Shown here: positions 12,063-24,321 of the stretch, in pieces
Layout of the letters: each line of letters starts with the position of its first letter
Position numbering within the stretch: position 1 is the first letter of the stretch
NCBI RefSeq assembly: GCF_037975245.1
Contig: NC_092575.1
Coordinates: forward strand, 26,068,841 to 26,132,840
DNA length: 64,000 nucleotides
Direction of reading: 5' to 3'
Origin: Apostichopus japonicus
Lineage: Eukaryota > Echinodermata > Holothuroidea > Aspidochirotida > Stichopodidae
Notes under the pieces: generated by a model
What the model saw: the letters and a program-made list of their open reading frames with translations, nothing else
Databases searched by the model: none
Told to the model about the DNA's origin: nothing
Position numbers and translations under genes: made by a program

Positions 12063-12690
12063 CTACTGTACGCAGCAAGCAAGACATCAAATAGCTATGG
12101 CCTTCATGCAAAAGATTTCCAAGATTCGAGATCAGAAGCGTAATGTTAGGTTATGACATATCACATAACAAGATTGTCGAATAACACAATATTAACATGT
12201 ACGGATATCCTAAATCGTGGAACTAGTACTAATACATACGTTTTTGTTAGATAAAGTGTACTGTAAGTTTACGTTAAAACTTGGGTCTACGGTATCAATC
12301 AAGAACCAACAACCTAAAACCTTATAACTTTGTTGACCCAAGCTATCTGTTTTGGAACAACAGTTGCTAAATTACAAGCACGGTGACTGATTTCCATACA
12401 GATTCGTGTATATTAACTCACATTCATAATTGTCAATTCAAATGTTGGCCTAGCTGCTTCTGTACAAAAGTTTCAAAATATAGCGCATACCAAAGACATT
12501 TAAAATTCGGCTCGTATGTAGTAAGAAATATTTAATCTTTCCATTAAGCAACAAATACTTTTAATTTAGAAAATAATGCCTTAATTTTGATATAAAATAC
12601 TATTTTATTATTTTATATGAAAGAAAAAAGGAACAATAGTGTTTTAAATGGTAAATTAAATCAGTAACTTTTACAGGATTGGCGATTGTG

Positions 12691-12707
12691 TGACGTCACA
12701 TAGCAAC
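12691..12707. promoter_or_regulatory. CRE overlapping an RFX X-box-like site
   Basis: TGACGTCA is a perfect CRE palindrome (12691-12698). Overlapping it, GTCACATAGCAAC (12695-12707) has one perfect X-box half (AGCAAC) and one near-match half (GTCACA). It lies between two genes with centriole/cilium links; RFX factors drive such genes across animals. Function is inferred. Confidence 0.45.
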
Positions 12708-13454
12708 ATAAATTAGCATACTGGACACACATATTTGGTTAGAGATAAATATTAGCTTTAACGAGATGTATACATTGCACCCCTGACAAATACGGCAACT
12801 CACCTAGTGTGCACGAAAAATGATTTCTTGTACAACAAATTACTAGACCAACAATCGGGACCGATAGGACATTAAAAACTATTAACCTAAGAGGTACACT
12901 TACAGCCTTTACGGTATTTCTTGTATGTACGTTAATTTATGATAATTTTGTGAAGAAATAGGCTAGCAAACGTAAATTAGGCCAGCGTTGTGTGTGTCTT
13001 TAGACCTGTTGTGTTTTAGCCAGGCCAAACCTAGTTTTGCTAAAATTAGCTTAGCCTAACCATAGGCTAGGCCTAGTTATATTCCACGGATCAGGAAATT
13101 AGGAAGATCGATTAGAATTACAGTCAAGTTAACCTAAGCTAGTTCGCAACAAGCCTTGGTTGAACACACATGAAGATTGGACAACAGTTTACCACAAATC
13201 CTACTCTAGGCCTAATTTAAGTTAAACATTCTTATTATCTTAAACCAATTGAGGGCAAATTATATGTTACATGTTAATGGCATTTAGGTCTGCAAAGTCA
13301 GTTTTAATTTTGTTCGTTTTACAAATATCTGTGTGAATTAGTTGATGCAAGATTTTTGGTGTGAGGATATCAACCTAGGCTGATAATAAACATTTATATA
13401 TCAAAACTTTAATCAGTTTATAACAATTGTATGATATAGGCAAGCCTACTGGTA

Positions 13455-14065
13455 TAGTAAAGGCTTCATAATTGACGCACCCCCGTAATTGACGCACCTT
13501 CAGTTATTACTAGCAACGATACAGTAGGCCACCTAAACTTTTTGCAGTCAAGCAGAATTACATATTTCATGAGTTTGAATTCATTTCAGCTATTTGCTGA
13601 CCAAATTGTGGTATTTTTTAAGCTTTTAACTCCCTCCCCCCAGTTTTCCACGTTTATTTGACATTGGGAAATCTTACTCCCAAAAAATAACCAAAATTAC
13701 TTCAATATGATACCACTACTCTCTGGGACCTGACCTGTCTGAGCTTAGAGGTTCAGAGCATAGCAAACAGCATCCAAAGTCAATTGATGTATACTTAGGC
13801 CTACACTACAGTTAGCTTATCGACGAATGTGTCAATTTAGGGGTATGAAAGAACTTGACACAGCAGACATTTTGTGGTCAAATTCTTCTCAATTGTACGT
13901 TGCATAGGCACAGAACAATAAATATTTTGAGATCATTACATTTCTGAGGAACTACACATATGAAAAATGCATGCAGTTCAGTGATTTTGATTTTATGTTG
14001 ACCGACATCGTCAATCCAAGCCTTAAGTGCGTCAATTATGAGCCCACCATGCTACTGGTAGATGA
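13455..14065. mobile_element. TIR element, MITE-like, copy 2
   Basis: Starts GGCTTCATAATTGACGCACC (13463) and ends GTGCGTCAATTATGAGCCC (about 14046), a clear terminal inverted repeat. Similarity between the two arms may extend a further ~14 bp outward. The interior is colinear with copy 1 about 1.97 kb to the left. Confidence 0.7.
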
Positions 14066-14314
14066 ATTTAATTTATTTTGTTTTGTTTCATATTGCTGCA
14101 TACACTCAGACTGCCTCTTGCTGTTCAGTGCAGATATGTTTCTGTTTTCTTAAAAGAGTTTTCTCTATTATTGTCTGTTTCAGATTTTCCAAAATGACCT
14201 TTTAATCCAAGGGGCACAAGAGGAAATAGGTATAGCATATGAACCTTTAAAACTTACCTGTAGAATACATTTATCCTTTCTGTGGGGCTTTAATTAAGCC
14301 TGGGAAAAACCAAT

Positions 14315-14636
14315 ATGGAGACCCAAGCAGTTACATCCATGAGCTTGCCACCATTGCAGAACTTACCTCAATGGCCTCGTATACAGACATTAGATAAAGC
14401 AAGGTATCCCAGACCTTTCTTAAAGGACCACATACAAGTGCTGCCTCAACCCTCAAACTTTCATGGGAGACAGTATGACACAGATACATTAGATGGTACA
14501 TCAGTATCAGGGGATATGGACCCAGCTACCAAATTAGTTCATCTTGAAAAAAGTATAGATTTTTTGAAACGTCATCACCGCGAGGTACTGGAAAGTCTAC
14601 ATGAAGAAATTGAAAATTTGAAGACAGAAAATAAAG
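14315..14636 (+). CDS. CCDC74: CCDC74 coding exon 1
   Basis: Starts METQAVTSMSLPPLQNLPQW and ends in the coiled coil at ENLKTENK. Donor AAAG|GTAGGT, phase 1. The upstream UTR boundary is not determined. Confidence 0.92.
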
Positions 14637-17600
14637 GTAGGTTTAACTTCCATGAATCAGCCAAAGGCAGAGAATGGTTTCATAAATTGTTCTACTTTTT
14701 CCCTCTATCATTAAGTATACCATACATGTTTGGTTACATGAGAGGATTGTTGTTGCAAGCATCATAGTCCTCTTAAGTGTCTCGTGGGGAAACTGTTGCT
14801 TTGTTTTTATATAACAAGAATTTACTGGAGGAAAAATGAGCACTAGAGATTTCCTGAATGAAAGTTTTAATTAAAATGATGTAAAAGTTGTTAAATTAAA
14901 TGGCACACTATTTGTTTTTACTTGTACCATTTCAGAGCTACAATTTAAGGCAATTATGGCAAGAGAAGATACACCCAAAAAAGGTAAGAACATTCAGTAA
15001 ATCGTTTATGACATCTCTAAGAAACTTGATATAGTCAACATCATCGGGATTAGGTAAGAAAAGATTAGTTTTACTTCAGCAAATCTGATAGGAGAAGCAT
15101 TGCTAAGTTTTGCAAAGTTCATGATCCATTCAAATTTATTTCAAACCATACAACGTACAAGTATAGTGAACTTGTGAATTATTGTTGGAAACATGCTGTG
15201 AAAGTTTAATGATTTTCTATGAAGGATACATTTTCTATTCAAGTGATACATTCATGTACATGTTTGTAGTAGAAATTTAACAAAGGAAAACTGACTGGAA
15301 TATTAACATATTTTGAAATCGTGTTACGGGTAGAAAGTTCTTTGCCATTTCAAACCAGTTCATGTATAGGAATAAGAGACAGTTTTCTGATTGACACATC
15401 CCTTCATCTTTTAGAGTCTACCCAGTCATCAATTGAAAGTCAGAAGTCCAGCAAAGCTAGGAGTAAAATGTCTTCCCCATCTCAAGGTAAGAAAATAGAG
15501 TTCTGTCATTTGTTATATTGTGATACTTTTGATAACTGAAGTTATATCTATGTGATTTGACTCTTCATGAGACTGTGTAATCAAGTCATATTCCATTTCC
15601 TACTCCCTTATCAATACTTTTGGACACTACAGAATTGATAAACAGTTTTAACTAAATGTCTTCTCAAATTTATTCATTGGTCAGTTAAACCACCAGAGCA
15701 ATATATTTCTTAAATACTTACCATATTGGGCATCTACTTTATAGGGCATCTACTATATAGGGCATCTAGTTAGGGCCATTAAACTTCATGGAAGACTCAT
15801 TGGCTCAGACTCATTTGATAAAAGAGGAGTGCTGCCCCAGGCAGAATCCATGTAAGGGGTATGGTCTGTATAAGAATGGTAACATATTTTTCCCACACTG
15901 TTATACTTTTCAGCACAAAAATTTGACCAATTAAAGTCCATGTTCCTGGAGGAAAAAGTGAAAGAATTAACAGCTACATTACAAGATAGCAGGAATGGTA
16001 ATGCCTTCCTGCAACAGAGACTAACTGAAACATTAGAAAAGAGGTGAGTTTTGCCCAGAAGTGATTGTGGCTTGTGTCATAAAAGTATATGTAAGAGAGT
16101 ACCTGTACCATGTGAAAAGTTTATCTAATACTGTTTGATGTAATGACCACTTGTTCATCAATGCTCTAAGTGACACTGTATAGTATGCAACAGTATCAGT
16201 ACAACATTGTTGCAAAAAGCAGTTACCATTGTTGCAAAAAATAAGCCCAATGGTTTTTAAATGTTATTAACATTTCATTGCATCTATATTCGTTATGCGT
16301 TTGATGAAGAAACTATTGTACACAGTTGAGTGGGAAATGCGAGCTGAGCTTATCAAAATGGATTATATAAGTATTGAAGTAATTAATTACTTAGTTCATT
16401 TCAAAGAGTTTGATGATATTTCCCAACCAGTTCCATCATATTTTCAAACTTATGTGATATTATTCTTAGAAGTTCAAAAGCAAACTGAGCCGCTCATCAG
16501 TTGAAGGATTAGCAAGCTCACATTCACAGTTTTCACTGACACCAAAGCAACATACTCAAGGATCCAGGAAGAATCTACTCATTAGCACCACATCTCATAG
16601 ATAGTCGACAAGGACCGAGGCTTTATTTCATTTATGGATCTTTTACTGTATATATTGTTTTTCAATCCTATAATAGGCCAATCAGCTTTGAAACTGGTCA
16701 ACAGACAAGTCCAAGTGTTGATTCTTCCCGGGATCACTTGGTGCCGGTCAGCGTCCATCCCCTGAAGGTGCAGAGACCAAACGACTCTCATCCCCGCCAG
16801 CCAACGATGGAGGAATGTGAACTGATAATAATGAGGCTGCACGAATCGAACGAAAGTTTGCAACACGACGTAAGTTGAAATAATATATCAGAAAATATAC
16901 TAACAAATGGACATTGGGCTGGAGGACAAAGTGTTCTTTATCAGGTCAGGTCAGGGTTTTTATTTTTTTTATTTTTTTTTGTGGGTGGGGGGGGGGGGAG
17001 GGCTGCTCTCATCTGAAAATTCTCTGCAACAAATCTGAAACACTCAATGCTCCATCTTTTCTTACTCTTTTGTGGTGAGTTATTTGTGTCCCAGGAAGTT
17101 CCACTTCTGTGACATTTACCTTCAGAATCATTCTGAAATGTTGCTGCTGCTCTTACAGATTCCCAAAGTGAAGACCACTTTTCTATGTCATTCAGTGAGG
17201 CTGTAATACAGTCTTTAATCACATTGTGAAATGTCAGTTGTAATGGTGGCCGAAAGGTCATGTAGAGGTCACCTAAAGCAAACATCATGTTTACAGCCTC
17301 TCAATGCTTCCTTCAGTGCATGAGCCACACATTCATGGAACTTGGGTTATCAAACCGAATAGAATCAGCATGTCTTTCAAAGTGAGCTATAGTTTTTGTC
17401 AGAGTTATTCACATCTAAATCTGATTTGGAATTTCTTCAAGTTCTGGATATGTTCTATTTTAATTACTAAATATTGATATTTGTAATTTCTATTTATCTT
17501 ATAATATTCTATATCAATATTCTGTTTTCCATCAATTTATCTTTCAGTTATTGAGACTGAAATCAGATTTAAAGGATGTGCTGTATTCCCACAAGTGGAC

Positions 17601-19369
17601 ACCAGATGCTTATCTCCTGGCTAAGGCATACGTGGCATCTGATGCACCTCAAGAAATGTAAGTGATGTAAACACCTTGACACATGAACATGTCCTCGTGA
17701 GATTATCTCGGTACAACTCAAACTCTGAAAACTGGTTATCATGAACAGTTTGGTGTACATTTAGACATTGAGCAGTTATCTCATTCACTTTGCATATTTT
17801 GTACTTTACATGTATTTGAATAATTACAAGCTACTCCTTTATATATGTGATACATTGAGCTTTAATACATCTGAAAGTGAAAGGTGTATGGGCTACCTCA
17901 TTCCTACTTGTTTGAGACAGTGCTGAATTGATCACTCAAGTTGTCAAAATGGAAACTGAGTTGATGTGATCAAGTAGGTTGCATTTGACATTAAATGCAT
18001 CGCTGCTTATTCTACATGTGCAGTTCTTAGTGGCATTCCATATCTCATATTTGACTGCCAAGTACATGCATTGTACCGTTAGTTTTCTAGTTGGAACAAA
18101 AAAAATTCTGTTTTCAGTGTCAATTATTTAATAAGGATTATCAGTTTTGAAATCAAATATTTGCACTTTTCAGTGTTTGTTAATTACTCTAAGACTGCAT
18201 GTCATGTATTGTTTGTTTTGTATAAGCCTGATATCTTTACTGTCAAATTATGTGATTTTTAATTTTCAGTGGTATATTAATTTAATTAAAAAGTTTCTAT
18301 TTTTAGTGTCATATTTACCTTTTGTCTATGTCGTGTTATATTGACTATTTTTTGTCTCTTTCCTCAACAGAAAAGGGAAGCTTCCAAGAGTTGCTCTACA
18401 AAATCAGTCCAAGAAATTGTAAGTTTATTTGCAACATTCCCAATATGATATTTAATCATTCATGTATTCAGAATCATACATTCCTTAAACATTTGACTTA
18501 TTTTTCTTACAAAGAGGAAACTTAAAACTTGATGCAAACTAATGTAACAAGCCATTTTTTTGTGTGTTTGTCTGCTTGGACTTAAAAGTTGTTTGATTAA
18601 AATTATTCTCATTCATATCTTTTAAAAATATCATTAAATACTTACACTGCTTTTGCAGCAGTCCACTTCAATACTATTTTATCTGTCCAAATAAGAGTTA
18701 ATCTTTGGTATGCTTTTAACCACTAATGATTTTGACCTCAAGACTAAAGCCTGGCTATTTACTGATTATTTTGGTCCTGAAAAGACTACAAAGGTTACAA
18801 ACAGTACAGTAAGTCTAAAAGCAATCAAATCATAATTTCCCAAATATTTATGCTGCTACACAGATTAAATGAATATGGTCACCCATGGTCCATCCTTTGA
18901 TATTCCTGCTACCTTCAGGGATCTTTCGTCCTTTGCCCAACACATTTATATCTCTTTTAACTTATCCCTGCCCATGAGCTTAATACTGAATTCTGAGTGT
19001 CAAAACTTTTAGGACAGCAAGTTTGGAAACTAAATTTTGAGCAAGCTAACTTTTGTGTGAGTTTGCATTCTGTTCTGTTACTCCCCAGACCATCGATACA
19101 AGTTTAGCAATTACTTTGGAAGTTAACACCTCCAAGAAACGAACCACTCTTGTTTTATGAAACTATCAGCCGGACAAAATATATATTTTCTTTTAAGAAG
19201 AGGTTCATTTTCTTTGATATTACTCCACAGGCCAGCGACAGCTTTCATTAAAGACACTATATCCCTGCCACCTCTAACACAGACGATGGGTAACAAAGCT
19301 GTGGACAGGCAGAAGAGGGTCCATGCCATAAAGAGAGCCAGACAACAAAGGAAAGAAGTATTTCTTTGA
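14315..19369 (+). CDS. CCDC74: CCDC74-family coiled-coil protein; 8 coding exons, 353 aa
   Basis: Exons 14315-14636, 14936-14983, 15415-15486, 15914-16043, 16677-16869, 17548-17657, 18371-18418 and 19231-19369 join in phase to 354 codons ending TGA. Residues ~75-107 hold the family coiled coil (HLEKSIDFLKRHHREVLESL then HEEIENLKTENKEL), close to human [20 protein letters not shown]. A second conserved block, PTMEECELIIMRL, matches the PTTLRQCEVLIREL region. The C-terminus LPPLTQT...RQKRVHAIKRARQQRK matches human LPALKQT...RQKRLQAMQKRR. The human A/B paralogues are about 380 aa. The ATG has A at -3 and G at +4. The paralogues are associated with spindle and cilia; the molecular role is poorly defined. 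CCDC92 shares the N-terminal domain, but the C-terminal match favours CCDC74. A possible extra exon at 16481 would end the protein early. Confidence 0.93.
14936..14983 (+). CDS. CCDC74: CCDC74 coding exon 2
   Basis: 48 bp, ELQFKAIMAREDTPKK, continuing the coiled coil. Acceptor CCATTTCAG, donor AAAG|GTAAGA; phase 1 at both ends. Confidence 0.9.
15415..15486 (+). CDS. CCDC74: CCDC74 coding exon 3
   Basis: 72 bp, Ser/Lys-rich (ESTQSSIESQKSSKARSKMS). Acceptor CATCTTTTAG, donor CAAG|GTAAGA; phase 1 at both ends, so skipping would keep the frame. Confidence 0.88.
15914..16043 (+). CDS. CCDC74: CCDC74 coding exon 4
   Basis: AQKFDQLKSMFLEEKVKEL to RLTETLEKR, coiled-coil-like. Acceptor CTTTTCAG, donor AGAG|GTGAGT; phase 1 in, 2 out. 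Confidence 0.9.
16481..16604 (+). other. CCDC74: Candidate alternative terminal exon of CCDC74
   Basis: After GTTCAAAAG| a frame in phase with exon 4 reads SKLSRSSVEGLASSHSQFS and stops at 16602-16604. It is Ser-rich like the matching region of the family. No usable donor precedes the stop, so inclusion would truncate the protein; exon 4 to 16677 also joins in phase without it. Could be an alternative end or chance. Confidence 0.3.
16677..16869 (+). CDS. CCDC74: CCDC74 coding exon 5
   Basis: PISFETGQQTSPSVDSSRD to IIMRLHESNESLQHD, with the conserved PTMEECELIIMRL. Acceptor CTATAATAG, donor GAC|GTAAGT; phase 2 in, 0 out. Confidence 0.9.
17548..17657 (+). CDS. CCDC74: CCDC74 coding exon 6
   Basis: LLRLKSDLKDVLYSHKWTPD to YVASDAPQE. 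Acceptor TATCTTTCAG, donor AAT|GTAAGT; phase 0 in, 2 out. Confidence 0.9.
18371..18418 (+). CDS. CCDC74: CCDC74 coding exon 7
   Basis: 48 bp, KGKLPRVALQNQSKK. Acceptor TCCTCAACAG, donor ATT|GTAAGT; phase 2 at both ends. Confidence 0.88.
19231..19369 (+). CDS. CCDC74: CCDC74 terminal coding exon 8
   Basis: LPATAFIKDTISLPPLTQT to RARQQRKEVFL, then TGA. The basic C-terminal helix is the diagnostic CCDC74 end. Acceptor TACTCCACAG, phase 2. Confidence 0.93.
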
Positions 19370-19495
19370 TGAATTGGGATATGATGCATATCCCTTATGT
19401 CAGTGTATCCCCTTGCTTTCTGTTCTTTCTCTGTGAGAGGTTCTTTGGAACAAACTGCAATCTATAGCTATATTGTATGATTATATGGATATATC

Positions 19496-19501
19496 AATAA
19501 A
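19496..19501 (+). terminator. CCDC74: Polyadenylation signal of CCDC74
   Basis: AATAAA 127 nt after the stop codon, the first such hexamer downstream. Confidence 0.65.
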
Positions 19502-21524
19502 TTAACTAGCATAAAATGATTAGTCCACATTTTTAATTTTTTCTGTATCATTTTTAATTATGCTAGTCTAATTCCTCTTGGCTTTTAAAAGAGTACCACT
19601 TTTGTTTTATCTACATGGTGCTTTTTTTTCTCACATTTTTGGATGGAAGGGGGGAGGGTAGATTGTGTAGTTGAGGGGGATTGAAAATTGAAGACCAAGT
19701 CAAAAATTCAATGTGTTGTCAAATTTACCATGAAATCCACTTTGTGAGTAAAGTGGAAAATTGACAAGCTGTTCCAGTAATATGATATTGTTACAGTGAT
19801 TCAATATTGGGTGTCAGGGAAGTGAATGTTTAAGGGATAACTTTAGGCACAGTTTTGTTTTGGTGATGTTTAAAACTTTCAGAAAATCTTTGTTTTTTTT
19901 ATTCTCGAAGCTGCTGGTTGGAATAGTGTCTGAAATATTACATCAATATGTTTGTTTGTCTCTCTGGCTATTGTAAGATTGTCTGTAATGTTAACTGGCT
20001 GTCAATATTATGTTTACTCTGGTAATCATCGACTATTTTATAAAAGTTGCCAATGAAGAAATCAAAGTCTGTGTTATTTGTGCCCCTTCATTGGCTTAAA
20101 GATGTAGTTTCATTTGAAACAAAACAAGGGAAACCGTTAGTGTACAACTAGTCATTGTTTGTTTGGTCTTGTGTCTGCAAACAAAAGCTACAGCTTCATC
20201 AGAATCACTTGAAATTTCATATTCAATCTTTAGCTTGACAATTGTTTTAGCTTGTTCAGTTTATTACAAACAATGATCACAACCAAATGAACTCGCTAAA
20301 GTAAACAAATTTCTGCAAAATGGCAATCATATGCAGAACTTTTTATTTATTTATTTTGGAGGTGGGGGAGGGCAGGTAGCAGGGCCTTGTATAAATTACT
20401 ACTGTACTTAACTGGAATAACTTTATTTCTTTTTAGCATTCAAGGTACATTATTTCTCAATTACCATCTTACCTATGGGATTAACTTCCTTTAATTGACC
20501 TTGTTTAATTTAAAGTACTTTCTAGTCAGTGAAAGAGAAGTATTTGAGAGTATTGTAATTATCATATCCATTTGCAGTACCTTGTCATTGTATGTGTGTG
20601 TGGTAGAATATTAAATACTCAGTATTGTTCTTAAAAAATTATCTTTCTACTCGTTTTGAATTGTTTTGGTGTATTTATTCAGAATGTGTCATATACAGGT
20701 GACCTTTAGCATCTAACCCTTGTAAGCATAGAGGTGGCCATTCTTGGCCTTAGCATCTAACCCTTGTATGTATACAGACAGCCATTCTTGGCTTGATGTA
20801 TAATGTATGTATAGTGGTTGTATGGTAACTTCGCATGTCCACTCCAAGTTCGCGTACTGTGTTAAGCATATGTAGCTGCACTGACAGACACTGTAGTTGA
20901 TGTGTTCGCAAGTCAAATCGAAATCAATTTTTCAATCACAATTTTAATCTACAAAGCCTGAACCGAAACACCTGAAAATTGCCAAAGTGAGACAACGAAA
21001 CATTAACTTTATATTTTGAGACACTTTCGTGGATTATTCCACTAATTTAGTGGAATTATTTAGGAAAGCATTAATGAAAACACAAAGGAATCAAGACATG
21101 ATATAAACAATTGTATTTACAAAGTCGAAACAGGTGAATATGGATTTTTGAAGCACCCTTGAATTACCTAATCTTTTTACTCCAGTCTGCCATTCTGCTT
21201 TATACTCAAGTTAACAGTGAAAGCACAAGGGCAGTACATAAATAAAAAGTCTAGTTTCAACCAAGCATAAGTTTTATTTCAATTATTTTAAGTCTTAAGC
21301 ATAGCCATTACACGTACTGAATTTAATCACTTCAACTAAATACAACTAAATAAACCTATATATATCAATGTGTAGAAGTCTTTAAAAAGTAAATAAATCG
21401 GGGTTAGTTTTGTTTATACGTATTTGCAGTACAACATAATATTGACGGTAGCAATGGATAGTACTCTAGCATTTATCAATGGTACTCTTTATTTAGAAAA
21501 CAACGGCTATCACACTTACGACAA

Positions 21525-21655
21525 ACTTAAAGCCTCCCTTCCCACCCTAACCAAACCCCCTCAACTTAAAGCCTCCCCCTACCCACCCTAACCAAACCAC
21601 ATGAACTTAAAGCCTCCCTTTCCATCTCTTTCCCACCCTAACCAAACCCCATTGA
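21525..21655. repeat. ~50-bp C-rich tandem repeat, about 3 copies
   Basis: AACTTAAAGCCTCCC followed by CCCACCCTAACCAAACC recurs three times with small length changes. Confidence 0.75.
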
Positions 21656-23768
21656 GCAGCAAGCTTTGGGCAAATGAAGAAAGTTTTATGAACATATTTT
21701 TCTTTATCCTTTCAAACCAGGGAAATGGTACTCTTGACAGAGAAGCAGTTCCCTGTTCAAACCAGCGATTGTAACAAAATTAACTCTGTAACTCAAAGCA
21801 TTGTTAAATATATACAAAATAAATTAATCAGCTATTCAACATTTTAAATTATACAAAATTGCAACTGGTTCTGATGGTTATTTTGAACAAAAAAAAAAAA
21901 AAAAAAATTTTATTAAACATTTGCTAACAAAAGGAGTTCTATTTTGGAAGAATTTATCATACTTGAAGTCAAAACAAAGAAGCTAAAGGCTTCTTGGTGA
22001 AGAAATGAAACTTAAAAACAGTTATATTTCATTGATTACAAAAATAATAATTTTATCAGGCCAAGTCTCCAAACTGTTTAAGCTATGCTAGAATCAATAA
22101 TGAAAGCTAACATTCCTTTCTGCAAAATTTCTGAAGCAATAGAGAGAAAAAATATTGAAATACCATATTCTTTTGTTTTTGTTTCGAATTAATTACAACT
22201 GCTTTTATTTTTTTTTTTTTAATATCAGATGAACATTTAATATTCACAAATTCAGTATTTAACATATCTAATTACTTAAACACTGGTTAAAGTACATCAC
22301 ATTTACAGCCCTGCATAGTTTTAAAGTTTTGTTTTTATATTTAACTCTTTTTTTTTTTTATACTTGATACCAAAGAATGAGAGAAGAGTACATTACGAGT
22401 TACAAATAGATGACTATACACCAAAAATGGACGTAAAGTACTGCTAAGGTTACAAACATGAAGAAGGTGACGCAATTAAACCACATTGAATTCACAATCA
22501 TTAGAACAAGTACTTTCCACTAAAATTTCCAGCATCAGAAAGAATGGAATATATTCTATTTTATCTCATTTTACATAATTTCTCTTAATTACAAGTACTC
22601 TTATGGCCATTTTTTCCCCCAAGTTAAAATCCAGAAATATGATGTAATTTGACCCTTTTACGTTGACATCCAACTTGGTAGGTTTGGTAAAGTAGTCAAA
22701 CAATTGCCCAAAAGCTGCGTTTAAGTCCCGATATATTTATATCCACAAAATACACTTAGATTCCACAGGGTGGCTTAATATAACTTAAAGAAGTTACATG
22801 CTTGTTGTGTTCCTCACAAGCACACAATTTTTACATAGCACACACAGCCACACTTTGAACTGATGTCATCATCTTCAAATATAACACACGTTTGTTTGCT
22901 CACATCCTGCATGAAATACAACTGCCACAATGTTTATTGAATATTAACATGCTTGTACTCGAATATGTTTGGACTTGAAATCTTGTGATAATCTCTGAGA
23001 TTAAATGATATACATTACTTCAGGTTTTGAGGTGGGAAACCTACTAACAACTGCACCAATGGCATGAGTTTATTCATATTTCATTTTAGCCAATTTTCGA
23101 TTTCACAACCAAAAACAATTGACCATACTCTTCTTAAAAATCAAATTCTGCGCTTACAATCGTTACCAAACCACTTCGCAGAGTAACGCACCTTCCAATC
23201 TCAATTGAAACAGTAATACATAACATTCAACAGTGACCAAACACACCACAGTTCCCATCTTTACATCTCATACTAAATGAACTCTTTTACCAGAAGAGTC
23301 CTGACATCTTTCTTTCCACAAACTGTTTGGAAATTTGTTCAAAAAAGTGCTTACTATTTTAATAACACCCCAGATATGATGCTGCATATTTTTCCTTCAA
23401 ATCCATAATTTTTTTGTCTTTACATTTTTACTTTCATTTTTGTTTGGAATGAACAACATGACAGCCTTATGAAAACTTCAGGCCATGCTGTTACCGTTAT
23501 TAATCAGCTATAAAATCTTGTACCAAATCAATAAATGTTTACATGCATTCAATTTCGAAAAGCAAGATATCGGAAAACAGTGCACTGAAAAATGTATGCC
23601 AATAATCTAGCAAACAACAGCAATCGTGTCAACAACAAAAAACGATGTTTGCCTACAAAAGCAACATACTTTTTGTAACCACTGGCAATTCTATGTTAAA
23701 GATACACAAGCATGCTACTTCCCCAGTATTTACTCATGCTAGCCAACTGAAGATTGTCACAGGATTTT

Positions 23769-23778
23769 TTTATTTATT
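23769..23778 (-). terminator. CLIP1: Candidate polyadenylation signals of CLIP1
   Basis: Two overlapping AATAAA hexamers on the minus strand about 500 nt beyond the CLIP1 stop. Other hexamers occur further out, so this may be a proximal site only. Confidence 0.3.
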
Positions 23779-24274
23779 ACCCCTATAGATCAGAAATTTA
23801 TGATCACTTTTGGTGAAAAAATGAGTCTCACATCAAATTCTTAGAAAATATAAGGAAGTAAATATATTAGGGCTACAAATGCCCTAAACCATCTTTGGAA
23901 TAACATCAGAAGATTGTCAGCAAACTTTACATATTTTTGGGATTATTTTGTGTAATTTTGGCAATTTTTTACTTTATGATAGCATAGAAATAGAAAGAAA
24001 ATACTTCAAAAAGTTGATGAAACTAGGAATAGTATACAGTGGATTTTAACATGAAGACAAACGTCTCTACGGGGAAGCGCTTCAATAAACTCCACAAAAC
24101 GCTCGTCATCCAGAAGGAAAAGCAGACGTAAACAACTGTACATAAGGCACCAGCAAACTACTGCAGTCTTTTGTTTTTTTTTCAATTCCAAGCCAACCAA
24201 TCAGAGCGTATTTTCTCAAGTTGCAGTAGCAGGAGCGGAGGTGGCAACAGAGAGATAAGAAGAAGAGGCAAGAA

Positions 24275-24321
24275 TTAGTAGGTCTGCTCATCATCACAGT
24301 TTTCTGTCCAATGACCGAAGA
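24275..24321 (-). CDS. CLIP1: CLIP1 terminal coding exon x (knuckle 2 end and tail)
   Basis: [14 protein letters not shown] then TAA; with exon w this completes C-x2-C-x4-H-x4-C. The human end is FGHWATNCNDDETF. Acceptor CTCTTTTTCAG, phase 1. Confidence 0.95.

Larger units (their letters stand above)
10925..14314. other. Divergent intergenic region between MNR and CCDC74
   Basis: Should hold both promoters and first untranslated exons. Two copies of a TIR element (about 11495-12060 and 13455-14065) and a CRE/X-box cluster near 12691 are the only structures I recognise. No coding exon is supported here. Confidence 0.6.
19502..24274. other. CLIP1: Convergent intergenic region, probably including the CLIP1 3' UTR
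   Basis: Both flanking genes end towards it. No coding exon is seen. The right part is expected to be CLIP1 3' UTR; its 3' end is not certain. Homopolymer A/T tracts near 21890-21907, 22207-22220 and 22350 are the only other features besides a short C-rich repeat at 21525. Confidence 0.5.
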
